5,899 bases of DNA from Planctomycetota bacterium (GCA_021807585.1 JAKBCQ010000207.1:1-5899), one strand, 5' to 3'. Numbered from the stretch's first letter, positions 1 to 5,899 are shown. Program-made: numbers and translations. Notes: generated from the letters alone by a model not told the origin.

Positions 1-782
1 CGGACGTTCGGCACCGATTTCGACGCGTGTCGCAGGACCGCGAGCGTCGAATCGGTCAAAATCCGCACCGCCCATTTGAACACGGCGCGACCGTCCATCG
101 TCAGGTATTGAAGTCCCTGATCGAGAGCCTCGTGGCTGGGCGGGATTCGGCTGCCGCACGCGGGGCGATTGAGCAGATCCCCCCCCGATCCGTCCGATCC
201 CAACTGATACGAAACCAATCCCTGATCGGGGCTTCCGGACTCGAGCAAAACCGCCCCCGCGCCGTCGCCGAAGAGCGGAAAACTCTTTTGATCGCCGGGG
301 TTGATCACCCTGCTGTTGCAATCGCCGCCGATCACCAGTGCCTTCTTGCTCGTACCCGAGGCGACGAACTGAGCCGCCGCGACCAGCGCGTAAACGAAAC
401 CGGCGCACGCGGCTTGAATATCAAACGCGGGACAATTGAGCTTGAGTCGATCCTGCACCAGGCACGCCGTCGAAGGAAAACACATGTCCGGGGTGAACGT
501 CCCCACTACAAGCAGGTCGATCTCGCTCGGATCGCAGTCGGCCGCCTTGAGACAGCGAATCGCGGCCTGCGCACACAAATCACTCGTAGCCTGATGGGGC
601 GCCGCGAACCGACGCTCGCGAATCCCTGTTCGGTTCCAGATCCAATCGGGATCGAAGCCGTGCGTTCGCTTCAGGTCTTCATTGGTGACGACGACCTCGG
701 GAACATAACTGCCGGTTTCGACGATTCGAACTCCCGTGAGCGATCGAATCCGCGGCTCGACTGTGAGGGGAACGTTGCTCAT
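1..782 (-). CDS. fabH: 3-oxoacyl-ACP synthase III (FabH-type), C-terminus cut by window edge
   Basis: Translating the minus strand from the ATG at 780-782 gives 260 uninterrupted codons that run off the left edge. The product matches beta-ketoacyl-ACP synthase III, which condenses an acyl-CoA primer with malonyl-ACP to start type II fatty acid synthesis in the cytoplasm. Visible landmarks are the N-terminal ETGSYVPEVVVTNEDL block (residues 22-37), WIWNRTGIRERR (48-58), the nucleophile Cys126 in DIQAACAGF, the glycine-rich FGDGAGAVLL (171-180) and the LTMDGRAVFKWAV segment (227-239). The catalytic His and Asn of the family lie in the missing C-terminal part, so completeness of the active site cannot be judged. 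The start is supported by an in-frame TAA at 789-791 just upstream. The N-terminus is about 15 residues longer than I recall for E. coli FabH. No strong Shine-Dalgarno sequence is seen. The gene is divergent from the unknown operon at 1090. A relative of FabH that makes a secondary product is possible, but housekeeping FabH is favoured. Confidence 0.93.
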   Translation of the reverse strand, partial: MSNVPLTVEPRIRSLTGVRIVETGSYVPEVVVTNEDLKRTHGFDPDWIWNRTGIRERRFAAPHQATSDLCAQAAIRCLKAADCDPSEIDLLVVGTFTPDMCFPSTACLVQDRLKLNCPAFDIQAACAGFVYALVAAAQFVASGTSKKALVIGGDCNSRVINPGDQKSFPLFGDGAGAVLLESGSPDQGLVSYQLGSDGSGGDLLNRPACGSRIPPSHEALDQGLQYLTMDGRAVFKWAVRILTDSTLAVLRHASKSVPNV

Positions 783-905
783 GGGCGGTTATCGCCGACC
801 TGCCATTCTTAAAGACGCGTCCTTCGAGGCTCGCGACCGACGTCAAAGTCGCTTGATAAACGCAAGTTAACCGACCCGCTTCCGACAAGCAAGCAAGCGC
901 ACCGA

Positions 906-927
906 CGGCTTGAATCGATTCAAGCCG
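906..927. repeat. Perfect 22-bp palindrome, candidate operator
   Basis: The left arm CGGCTTGAATC (906-916) is followed immediately by its exact reverse complement GATTCAAGCCG (917-927), with no spacer and no mismatch. It lies about 124 bp upstream of the fabH start and about 163 bp upstream of the divergent gene. A spacerless palindrome of this length in a divergent promoter region is typical of a binding site for a dimeric regulator. It is a poor fit to an intrinsic terminator because there is no loop and no T-run. The regulator is unknown. Confidence 0.5.
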
Positions 928-1076
928 CGATCGACACTCCCGAATCCCGCCCCGAATTCGCTTGATCCGGGACTGTCTTGTCAACCTAACCCGTTCCGAC
1001 GGCTTCTATTCGGTCGATCGGACGAGGCGCCAAAAGATCGACCAAAAATGACCGTTCGCGGAATCGACTTTTCGAC

Positions 1077-1082
1077 TATAAT
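1077..1082 (+). promoter_or_regulatory. Consensus -10 box (TATAAT) for the unknown operon
   Basis: A perfect TATAAT sits 7 bases before the ATG at 1090. The -35 region is weak: TTCGCG at 1055-1060 is the best candidate, at 16-bp spacing. If the box is used, transcription would begin at or within a base or two of the start codon, giving a leaderless mRNA. This agrees with the absence of any Shine-Dalgarno sequence before 1090. Confidence 0.4.
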
Positions 1083-1089
1083 GATCGTC

Positions 1090-1740
1090 ATGCAAGGGGA
1101 CCAGACCAAAGCCGAATCGATCGAGTCGCATGACGCAGGCGATCGTCCATTCTTATCAAATATCGGCTCGCGCATCGAGCCTGATCAAAAAACCGGAGCG
1201 GAAATTCACCGCATCCGTCTCCGACGCGGGTGGGAGATCGAACTCGCCCCGAATGAGATCGACCGAATCAGCCTGCCGACATGCTTCGCCCCCTCGGATC
1301 AAAGGCTTGCTCGCCTAAGCAGGACATTCCAGACTCCGCCGATCGACCACGAATTCGAACGCGTGAGGATCGAGCTGTGCAATGTCCCGGGGCTCGTTTC
1401 CATTGCGCTCAACGGTCAAAACCCGCGTGACGTCAAGACCTCGTTCTACTTAACGCGACCGCTCGCGGCGCGCTATCAAATTGATCTCACCGTCGACCGC
1501 GAACGCGCAGCGTCGACAATCGAATGGGGATCGATCGCACTCGTGATCGAAAACGCCCCCACCCCGGCGATCGACGCCACCGACACTCAATCCCCGTCCA
1601 ATCCGGCCGAAGGCGTCCACCAAAACAATCAATCGTATCAAAAAGGCGAAAGCGAGCCGCTCGAAGCCGAAGGTTCCCCACCCCGCGGCGACGATCGAGC
1701 GCGCAATTTCGCTCACGACCGAGAATCGCTCAAGGGATGA
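1090..1740 (+). CDS. Hypothetical protein, beta-rich domain with disordered tail
   Basis: I do not recognise this 216-aa protein. Residues about 38-155 read as a compact beta-strand-rich domain: GWEIELAP (47-54), a Pro/Arg-rich linker, then VRIELCNVPGLVSIALNGQ (92-110), ARYQIDLTVD (127-136) and WGSIALVIE (146-154). The order 'strand, short turn, x-x-LNG, strand' resembles galactose-binding-like beta-sandwich domains, a fold-level guess only. Residues about 157-216 are rich in Pro, Ser, Glu, Gln and Arg and look disordered. There is no signal peptide or membrane segment, so the protein is probably cytoplasmic. The frame has other possible starts: TTG 910, ATG 1048 and ATG 1081. None has a Shine-Dalgarno sequence. 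I chose 1090 because a TATAAT lies directly upstream, which would place 1048 and 1081 before or at the promoter. The next gene begins 4 bp after the stop, so the two are probably co-translated and may act together at the membrane. Confidence 0.65.
   Translation: MQGDQTKAESIESHDAGDRPFLSNIGSRIEPDQKTGAEIHRIRLRRGWEIELAPNEIDRISLPTCFAPSDQRLARLSRTFQTPPIDHEFERVRIELCNVPGLVSIALNGQNPRDVKTSFYLTRPLAARYQIDLTVDRERAASTIEWGSIALVIENAPTPAIDATDTQSPSNPAEGVHQNNQSYQKGESEPLEAEGSPPRGDDRARNFAHDRESLKG
1732..1737 (+). promoter_or_regulatory. Ribosome binding site of the membrane protein gene
   Basis: AAGGGA lies 7 bases before the ATG at 1745, overlapping the last codons of the upstream gene. It fixes the start of the downstream gene and supports translational coupling of the pair. 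Confidence 0.6.
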
Positions 1741-1744
1741 ATTT

Positions 1745-2644
1745 ATGATAGATTTTGACAACGAAGGACGTCTTCGCGCGTTGAGATCGGCGCGGTTCGC
1801 TACGGCGATCCTGGCGACGACGCTCTCGATCGTCACCATCAAGATGGCGTTCGATCTGGCGGGGATGTTCGGCTTTGTCAGGCTCCCGTTCCGGCTTTTC
1901 CGCGACCCCTGGTTTCGCTTCACCGAATCCACAATCGTCGATGTCTTTTGTCTTATCGGCTATTATTTATTATTGAAGTCTTCGGCCGATCCGGCTTGGC
2001 GCCGGATCTCGTCGCTGTTGGTGCTGATGGGGATCGCCGACTTCGCGCTCTGGACCGTCGAATACCGTACGCAACTGGCGATCCTCCTCGGTCTGAGAAC
2101 GATCCACCCCGACCTCAAATACGAATGGCTCCGCTTTCATCTCGGCGTCGGCCTCGGCTGGTTCGAGCTCCTCTGGGTGTGCAGGCTCGCGTGGAGCCTC
2201 TCGGCGCACGTCCGATCGCTCGATCCCGATCGAATCAACGAGAAGATCGTTAAATCTTCGTATCAAAATGATTGGTTTAACGAACTCGACGAACGATCCG
2301 CGGCGCATTACGCGATCCCAATCTCGGCCGAATCCGCCCGCGCCGTCGCGGCGACCGGTATCGGCGTCGGAATCATCACCTGGGCGGTGTTTCTGGCGAT
2401 CTCGACCGATTTCACCGCTTGGCCCCCCCATCTGCTCGTCCTCGGTCGCAGGCAAGCTTCATTGATCTTTCTTCTTTATATGATTTTCCAACTCGCCTGG
2501 CTCGCGACGATCTTTCAGACGACGATCATCTGCTTCCAGGCGAGTCGATTCTCGGCCGACGCGGCCCGCAGGCTCAATCGCGATCGCAACGACCACGATC
2601 TTCTCCGATCAAGATCCGAAGATTCACATCATAATCTTGTTTAA
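1745..2644 (+). CDS. Hypothetical multi-pass membrane protein
   Basis: This 299-aa protein belongs to no family I can name. Hydrophobic segments suggest about six transmembrane helices near residues 17-42, 62-78, 88-106, 132-152, 199-220 and 237-263. There is a hydrophilic loop at about 153-198 (rich in Asp, Glu, Asn and Arg) and a basic, polar C-terminal tail from about 265. Aromatic and charged residues cluster inside or next to the helices (RDPWFRFTES at 53-62, WTVEYR at 103-108, KYEWLRFHLG at 125-134), which could form a ligand or cofactor site, but no catalytic motif is recognisable. There is no cleavable signal peptide; the first helix would serve as anchor. The start is set by AAGGGA 7 bases upstream and by the 4-bp gap to the preceding gene, so the two form an operon. 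The gene converges on ispH, with 112 bp between their stops and no convincing hairpin-plus-T-run terminator in that gap. Confidence 0.75.
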   Translation: MIDFDNEGRLRALRSARFATAILATTLSIVTIKMAFDLAGMFGFVRLPFRLFRDPWFRFTESTIVDVFCLIGYYLLLKSSADPAWRRISSLLVLMGIADFALWTVEYRTQLAILLGLRTIHPDLKYEWLRFHLGVGLGWFELLWVCRLAWSLSAHVRSLDPDRINEKIVKSSYQNDWFNELDERSAAHYAIPISAESARAVAATGIGVGIITWAVFLAISTDFTAWPPHLLVLGRRQASLIFLLYMIFQLAWLATIFQTTIICFQASRFSADAARRLNRDRNDHDLLRSRSEDSHHNLV

Positions 2645-2756
2645 ATGATATTTCGACATTATTCATTGCACCGCGCACATACATCATTCCCCAAAACGAG
2701 AGACCGCTCAGGGGGACAAAGCGATGTTCGTCGTGTCAAACTTGCGATCGAGCGCG

Positions 2757-3698
2757 TTAATTGAGGATCGGCAGCAGATCGCGCAGCGATTTCGGCAGCG
2801 GAAAGTGAACGTTCTCCTCACGCACCCACTCCTCCGAAAGCTCGGCGTTGAATACTCGTTTGAGATAATCGACACATTCGGAAACGACGTCTTCAGGTGC
2901 GCTCGCCCCCGCGGTGATCAGCACCGTTTCCACGCCGTCGAACCACGAACGATTAATCTCTCGCACCCCGTCGATCAAATGCGAAGGCTTGCCGAGCTGT
3001 TCGGCGATCTCCGCCAATCGCTTACTGTTCGAGCTGTTCTGGCTCCCCAAAACCAGCACCAGATCGGCCCGCGGAGCAAGCTCGCGAACCGCCTCCTGGC
3101 GATTTTGCGTCGCATAACAAATGTCGTCTTTGGGAGGGTTGGCGATCCTCGGAAACTTGCGTCGCAACGCGTCGATGATCACATTCGCATCGTCGACCGA
3201 AAGCGTCGTTTGCGTGAGATACGCGAGCCTGGTATCCGTCGGAAAATCGAGCGCCTCGACATCCTCGACACTCTCCACAAGCACGATCCGATCGGGCGCC
3301 TCCCCCATCGTGCCGATCACCTCGTCATGCCCCTCGTGACCAATCAAAACAATCTTGTATCCTTCTGATGCATACTTGACTGCCTCAAGATGGACCTTGG
3401 TGACGAGCGGACACGTCGCGTCGATCGCCTTGAGCGAACGAGCGCGCGCCTGATCGCGAACGAACGGCGACACCCCGTGCGCGCTGTAAAGCAAGGGAAA
3501 ACCCTCGGGAACCTCGTCGATCCCCTCGACGAAAACGACCCCGAGACCGCGAAAACGATCGACGACCGCTTTGTTGTGGACGATTTCGTGATAAACATAA
3601 ATGGGCGCGCCGAAAAGATCGAGCGAGCGTTCCAGACAATCGATCGCCATATTCACCCCGGCGCAAAAGCCGCGGGGGTTCGCCAGCAGAATTTTCAT
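2757..3698 (-). CDS. ispH: 4-hydroxy-3-methylbut-2-enyl diphosphate reductase
   Basis: This is the last enzyme of the MEP (non-mevalonate) pathway. It reduces HMBPP to IPP and DMAPP in the cytoplasm with a [4Fe-4S] cluster. The 313-aa length is normal for the family. The three cluster cysteines are present: Cys12 in NPRGFCAGV, Cys96 in DATCPLV and Cys194 in DDICYATQNR. The diphosphate and substrate residues are also in place: His41 in YHEIVHN, His74 in YSAHGVSP, His124 and Glu126 in GHEGHDEVIG, Thr165 in LTQTTLS, the SQNSSNS block at 219-225 and Ser266 in TAGASAPE. The ATG at 3696-3698 puts the PRGFCAG motif at the standard position. The frame stays open upstream to 3875, but those residues are unlike the family, so they are rejected. 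The only Shine-Dalgarno candidate, GGAG, is 13 bases away, which is long. The gene lies 191 bp downstream of the co-directional acyl ligase and probably has its own promoter. All key residues are intact, so it should be active. Confidence 0.97.
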   Translation of the reverse strand: MKILLANPRGFCAGVNMAIDCLERSLDLFGAPIYVYHEIVHNKAVVDRFRGLGVVFVEGIDEVPEGFPLLYSAHGVSPFVRDQARARSLKAIDATCPLVTKVHLEAVKYASEGYKIVLIGHEGHDEVIGTMGEAPDRIVLVESVEDVEALDFPTDTRLAYLTQTTLSVDDANVIIDALRRKFPRIANPPKDDICYATQNRQEAVRELAPRADLVLVLGSQNSSNSKRLAEIAEQLGKPSHLIDGVREINRSWFDGVETVLITAGASAPEDVVSECVDYLKRVFNAELSEEWVREENVHFPLPKSLRDLLPILN

Positions 3699-3744
3699 CG
3701 GAAACGATTTTCTCCATTCCACTTCGAGCGTAAACGATTGCAAA

Positions 3745-3773
3745 ATGATAAACGAAATTCTCTTTCTCGTGAA
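3745..3773 (-). promoter_or_regulatory. Putative sigma-70-type promoter of ispH
   Basis: On the minus strand, TTCACG (complement of 3768-3773, 4 of 6 matches to TTGACA) is followed after exactly 17 bp by TATCAT (complement of 3745-3750, 5 of 6 matches to TATAAT). Transcription would begin near 3738, giving a leader of about 40 bases before the ispH ATG. Two near-consensus hexamers at optimal spacing make this plausible, though chance matches are common. Confidence 0.4.
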
Positions 3774-3858
3774 GCCCCTCCGCGCGGACGATTCAAAACC
3801 CAAACCCGCCCCTAGGCCCACGAGCGGAGCCGACCTCGCTACGCCTCGACTCGACACT

Positions 3859-3887
3859 CCCGATTCGATCAACACGCAAAAATCGGG
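3859..3887 (-). terminator. Weak hairpin just after the acyl ligase stop
   Basis: CCCGATT (3859-3865) and AATCGGG (3881-3887) form a 7-bp perfect stem around a 15-base loop, starting two bases past the TAG stop of the ligase. No T-run follows on the minus strand, so it is not a standard intrinsic terminator. It could be a 3'-end stabilising hairpin, a partial terminator or a coincidence. Confidence 0.2.
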
Positions 3888-3889
3888 CT

Positions 3890-5596
3890 CTAAATCGATT
3901 CGTCGCGGTCTTGCTTGGGCTCGAATCGCTCGCGAGCGATCTCACGCAACATCCTTAAATCAAGCTTTCCCGTTCCCAGAATCGGCAACGCATCGACCAG
4001 AATGAAATCGGCCGAATCGGGAATCCACAACTTGGGCAGATCGCTCGAACCGAGCTTACGGCAAATCTCCGCGGGTGTTCGCCCCAAATCGACATGCACG
4101 ACAATCAGCCGCTCGCCTCGCTTGAGATCGGGAAGAGACGTTACCGCGACCGCTTGCTCGTCGCGTCCCGTCGCTTCCATAATTGCCGATTCCACCTTGA
4201 GGTGCGAAACCATCTCGCCGCCGATCTTCGAAAATCGGCTCAGCCGGTCGGTGATCCAAAGAAAACCGTCGGAGTCGTGTCGACCGAGATCCCCCGTCGA
4301 ATACCAGCCGTCCCGGATCACCTTCGCGGTCGCATCGGGCTTATTCAAATAGCCCGTCATCACCTGCGGCCCCTTCACCAAGATCAGGCCCGTGTCGCCT
4401 CGCTTCAGTTCAACTCCCGTGTCGGGATCAACCGTTTTGATCGCCGTCCCAGGTAACGGCATTCCGACGCTCCCTGGACGATTGCCTGAAATCGATCGGC
4501 CGTCGCGCGTCGGCCGATCGTGCGGCACATTCACCGAGACGACGGGAGAAAGCTCGGTACAACCGTATCCTTCGAGCGGCTCGATCTTCCACGCCTCGCG
4601 AATCTCGTTCGCGGAATCGGATCGGAGCTTCTCGGCGCCCAAAACGAGATGCACGATCGTCCGAAACGCCGCCGGATCTCCCCGATGCACATAGTTGCGT
4701 ACGAATGTCGGTGTACCGACGAGCAGATTCGCTCCGTGCTCGCGACACAGCTCGGTCACGATTCTCGTATCGAGCGGATTGAAATGATAAACCCCCTTTT
4801 TCCCCAAACAGAGCACGGTCCAAAGCGTTACCGTAAAGCCGAACGAGTGAAAAAAAGGGAGCACCCCGAGCACGACCTCGTCGGGTAATAACTCGATATG
4901 ATTATCAATTTGATGAATATTGGACAACACGTTCCGCTGGGAAAGGACGACGCCCTTGGGATCTCCCGTCGATCCCGAAGTGAAGATAACGGTGGCGATC
5001 GAATCGAGGCTCAAGCTGCGCAACCCCGGCAGAAACGCTCCCAGCAAGGAGACGGGAACGAACTTGGCCGTCACGGCGGCGAAGATCTTGTCGGCGGACG
5101 TCACCGTTTTGGCCAGTTCCTCCAGCCGAACGACGTTCGCCGCGGGCTCGAACTTGGCGCGATCGAGGATTTTTTGAGACGTCAAAACATGCTTGATACC
5201 GCACTGCTCGATCGACGAATCGACGATCTTCTTGCTCGACGTGTAATTGAGATTGACGGGTATTTTTCCCAACAAAGTGATTGCGATGTTGGCGACCGCC
5301 GCGGCGACGGTCGGCGGCAAGAAGACGCCGATATACGGATCGTCTTTCACCGTGCGGGCGATCACCCTGCCGAGCGCGACCGCGCGTAATAAGGCGTCGC
5401 CGTAAGTGAGCGAAGCCTTGGTACTGTCGACGAGCGCGATCTTTTGGGAACGCGATCGCGCCGAACGGACGAACGCCGATGCAAGCGACGTCCAATTGTC
5501 CGGCAACGGCGGAAAGGGGAGATCGGGCCGTTCAAGATCCTCGAACATCGCCGACGACGCGGTCGTTTCCGCGTTGATTCCGGTCTCGATACTCAT
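3890..5596 (-). CDS. AMP-forming acyl-CoA/acyl-ACP ligase, Aas-like
   Basis: This 568-aa enzyme of the ANL (adenylate-forming) superfamily should activate a fatty acid with ATP to an acyl-adenylate and transfer it to CoA or ACP. Visible motifs are the P-loop TSGSTGDPKG (206-215), LPFFHSFG (246-253), GYGCTELSP (343-351), YSTGD (432-436), ITDRLSRFSKIGGEMVS (448-464) and the C-terminal catalytic Lys544 in LGTGKLD. The NYT block at 117-119, TELSPVVSVN and the SKIGGEMVS hinge resemble the ligase domain of Aas (acyl-ACP synthetase/2-acylglycerophosphoethanolamine acyltransferase) more than FadD. Unlike Aas, no acyltransferase domain is attached and no membrane segments are evident. The ATG at 5594-5596 is chosen because GAGGGA lies 6 bases before it; a TTG at 5614 would add six residues. 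The gene is upstream of and co-directional with ispH. A likely role is recycling free fatty acids into phospholipid synthesis. The acceptor, CoA or ACP, cannot be settled by reading, and a medium- or long-chain acyl-CoA synthetase remains possible. Confidence 0.88.
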   Translation of the reverse strand: MSIETGINAETTASSAMFEDLERPDLPFPPLPDNWTSLASAFVRSARSRSQKIALVDSTKASLTYGDALLRAVALGRVIARTVKDDPYIGVFLPPTVAAAVANIAITLLGKIPVNLNYTSSKKIVDSSIEQCGIKHVLTSQKILDRAKFEPAANVVRLEELAKTVTSADKIFAAVTAKFVPVSLLGAFLPGLRSLSLDSIATVIFTSGSTGDPKGVVLSQRNVLSNIHQIDNHIELLPDEVVLGVLPFFHSFGFTVTLWTVLCLGKKGVYHFNPLDTRIVTELCREHGANLLVGTPTFVRNYVHRGDPAAFRTIVHLVLGAEKLRSDSANEIREAWKIEPLEGYGCTELSPVVSVNVPHDRPTRDGRSISGNRPGSVGMPLPGTAIKTVDPDTGVELKRGDTGLILVKGPQVMTGYLNKPDATAKVIRDGWYSTGDLGRHDSDGFLWITDRLSRFSKIGGEMVSHLKVESAIMEATGRDEQAVAVTSLPDLKRGERLIVVHVDLGRTPAEICRKLGSSDLPKLWIPDSADFILVDALPILGTGKLDLRMLREIARERFEPKQDRDESI

Positions 5597-5602
5597 CGCA
5601 CA

Positions 5603-5608
5603 TCCCTC
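5603..5608 (-). promoter_or_regulatory. Ribosome binding site of the acyl ligase gene
   Basis: The minus strand reads GAGGGA here, 6 bases before the ATG at 5596. It decides between that ATG and the in-frame TTG six codons upstream, since the motif would be inside the coding region if the TTG were used. Confidence 0.6.
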
Positions 5609-5631
5609 GCTCAAGCCTTCGATCGGATCGC

Positions 5632-5645
5632 TCGTTCGCGAACGA
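5632..5645. repeat. 14-bp palindrome upstream of the acyl ligase gene
   Basis: TCGTTCG followed by CGAACGA is a perfect spacerless palindrome ending about 36 bases before the ligase start codon. It could be an operator or a small leader hairpin. Its words (TCG, CGA) are very common in this window, so chance is a real alternative. Confidence 0.3.
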
Positions 5646-5899
5646 TGTGGAATGTAATCGATTCCAGCAAAAGAGGATATCGATCAGCGGTGAACTTGGA
5701 AACGCCGCGATTCGAATCCCCGTCGCCGACGCCGATCCGCATTCAGTTACACAATCATGTTATTATTCCTTGGTATACGGTTCGCTCGAAGATTCGGCCA
5801 CCCGGAAGACGATTCGCCGGCGATAAACCTCAATCATAGACAGATAAGTGATATGATCGATTATTATTTATGCACAAATAGCGTTTTGATGAATCGCCT

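Larger units (their letters stand above)
783..1089. other. Divergent intergenic region, fabH / unknown operon
   Basis: This stretch of about 307 bases separates two divergent genes and should hold both promoters. It contains a 22-bp perfect palindrome at 906-927, three tandem CAAG units at 886-897, a TATAAT at 1077-1082 reading rightward, and a TTGACA on the minus strand (complement of 979-984) without a good -10 box at the expected distance. The plus-strand frame of the next gene is open back to a TTG at 910. That TTG lies inside the palindrome and the translated stretch has no recognisable features, so I treat it as non-coding. Confidence 0.6.
5597..5899. other. Non-coding upstream region of the acyl ligase gene
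   Basis: About 303 bases with no supportable gene. The part next to the ligase is GC-rich and holds two short inverted repeats: a 14-bp palindrome at 5632-5645 and GGAAT/ATTCC at 5649-5665. From about 5746 to the right edge it becomes clearly AT-rich, with several TATNAT-like words such as TATGAT at 5852-5857, as expected of a promoter region. No -35/-10 pair at good spacing stands out on either strand. An ATG at 5889 runs off the edge after four codons and cannot be judged. Confidence 0.5.

Noticed and set aside
179..186. Run of eight C (G on the coding strand) within fabH, as a phase-variation tract
   Set aside because: It encodes the expected Gly-Gly of the GSDGSGGD segment and the frame is intact; a housekeeping fatty acid gene is an unlikely phase-variable target.
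27..812. Long plus-strand open frame across the fabH region
   Set aside because: It is antisense to fabH, whose translation carries clear family motifs including the active-site Cys; the plus-strand product resembles nothing.
910..1089. Open reading frame extending the unknown plus-strand gene back to a TTG at 910
   Set aside because: The TTG lies in the 22-bp palindrome, there is no ribosome site, the translated stretch shows no domain, and a TATAAT box lies just before the ATG at 1090.
1450..1932. 160-codon minus-strand open frame across the junction of the two unknown genes
   Set aside because: It is low-complexity Arg/Ser-rich, as expected for a shadow in GC-rich DNA, and overlaps two better-supported plus-strand genes with a ribosome site between them.
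2645..2756. Terminator in the convergent gap between the membrane protein gene and ispH
   Set aside because: I could not draw a stable GC-rich hairpin followed by a T-run on either strand.
3699..3875. 59-residue N-terminal extension of IspH
   Set aside because: IspH normally starts only a few residues before the PRGFCAG motif, and the extension is unlike the family.
2577..5456. GCGATCGC octamers suggesting cyanobacterial HIP1
   Set aside because: I see only two copies, near 2580 and 5450, which fits the general GATC/CG richness and not a HIP1-loaded genome.
5705..5728. tRNA-like T-arm around GATTCGAATC
   Set aside because: The flanking bases do not pair into a five-base stem, and no acceptor stem, anticodon arm or D-arm can be drawn around it.

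Overview
The window looks like ordinary chromosomal DNA from a moderately GC-rich Gram-negative-type bacterium. The best guess is a planctomycete. That guess rests on three things: the proteins read as divergent but complete bacterial lipid and isoprenoid enzymes; the two unknown genes have the style of planctomycete hypothetical proteins (a small beta-rich domain with a Pro/Ser/Glu-rich tail, and a multi-pass membrane protein); and Shine-Dalgarno sequences are patchy. The lineage is an inference and cannot be proved from this DNA alone.

Layout from left to right. Positions 1-782, minus strand: the first 260 codons of a FabH-type 3-oxoacyl-ACP synthase III, cut by the window edge. Positions 783-1089: a divergent intergenic region holding a perfect 22-bp palindrome and a consensus TATAAT box. 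Positions 1090-2644, plus strand: a tight two-gene unit made of an unknown 216-aa beta-rich protein and, 4 bp later, an unknown 299-aa membrane protein with about six transmembrane segments. Positions 2645-2756: a short convergent gap with no clear terminator. Positions 2757-3698, minus strand: ispH, the last enzyme of the MEP isoprenoid pathway. Positions 3699-3889: a 191-bp gap with a plausible ispH promoter and a weak hairpin. Positions 3890-5596, minus strand: an AMP-forming acyl ligase most like the ligase domain of Aas (acyl-ACP synthetase). Positions 5597-5899: non-coding upstream DNA that becomes AT-rich to the right.

Three of the five genes serve lipid building blocks. FabH starts fatty acid chains from acyl-CoA and malonyl-ACP. 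The Aas-like ligase re-activates free fatty acids with ATP. IspH supplies IPP and DMAPP. The ligase and ispH are co-directional and may share some transcription, but ispH probably also has its own promoter. The plus-strand pair is of unknown function and may or may not be linked to lipids.

I found no mobile element, CRISPR array, RNA gene or defence-type cassette. The most noteworthy signals are the 22-bp palindrome between the divergent fabH and the unknown operon, a TATAAT box placed so that the mRNA could begin at the start codon, the unknown gene pair itself, the variant motif of the stand-alone Aas-like ligase, and a strong excess of GATC words across the whole window.
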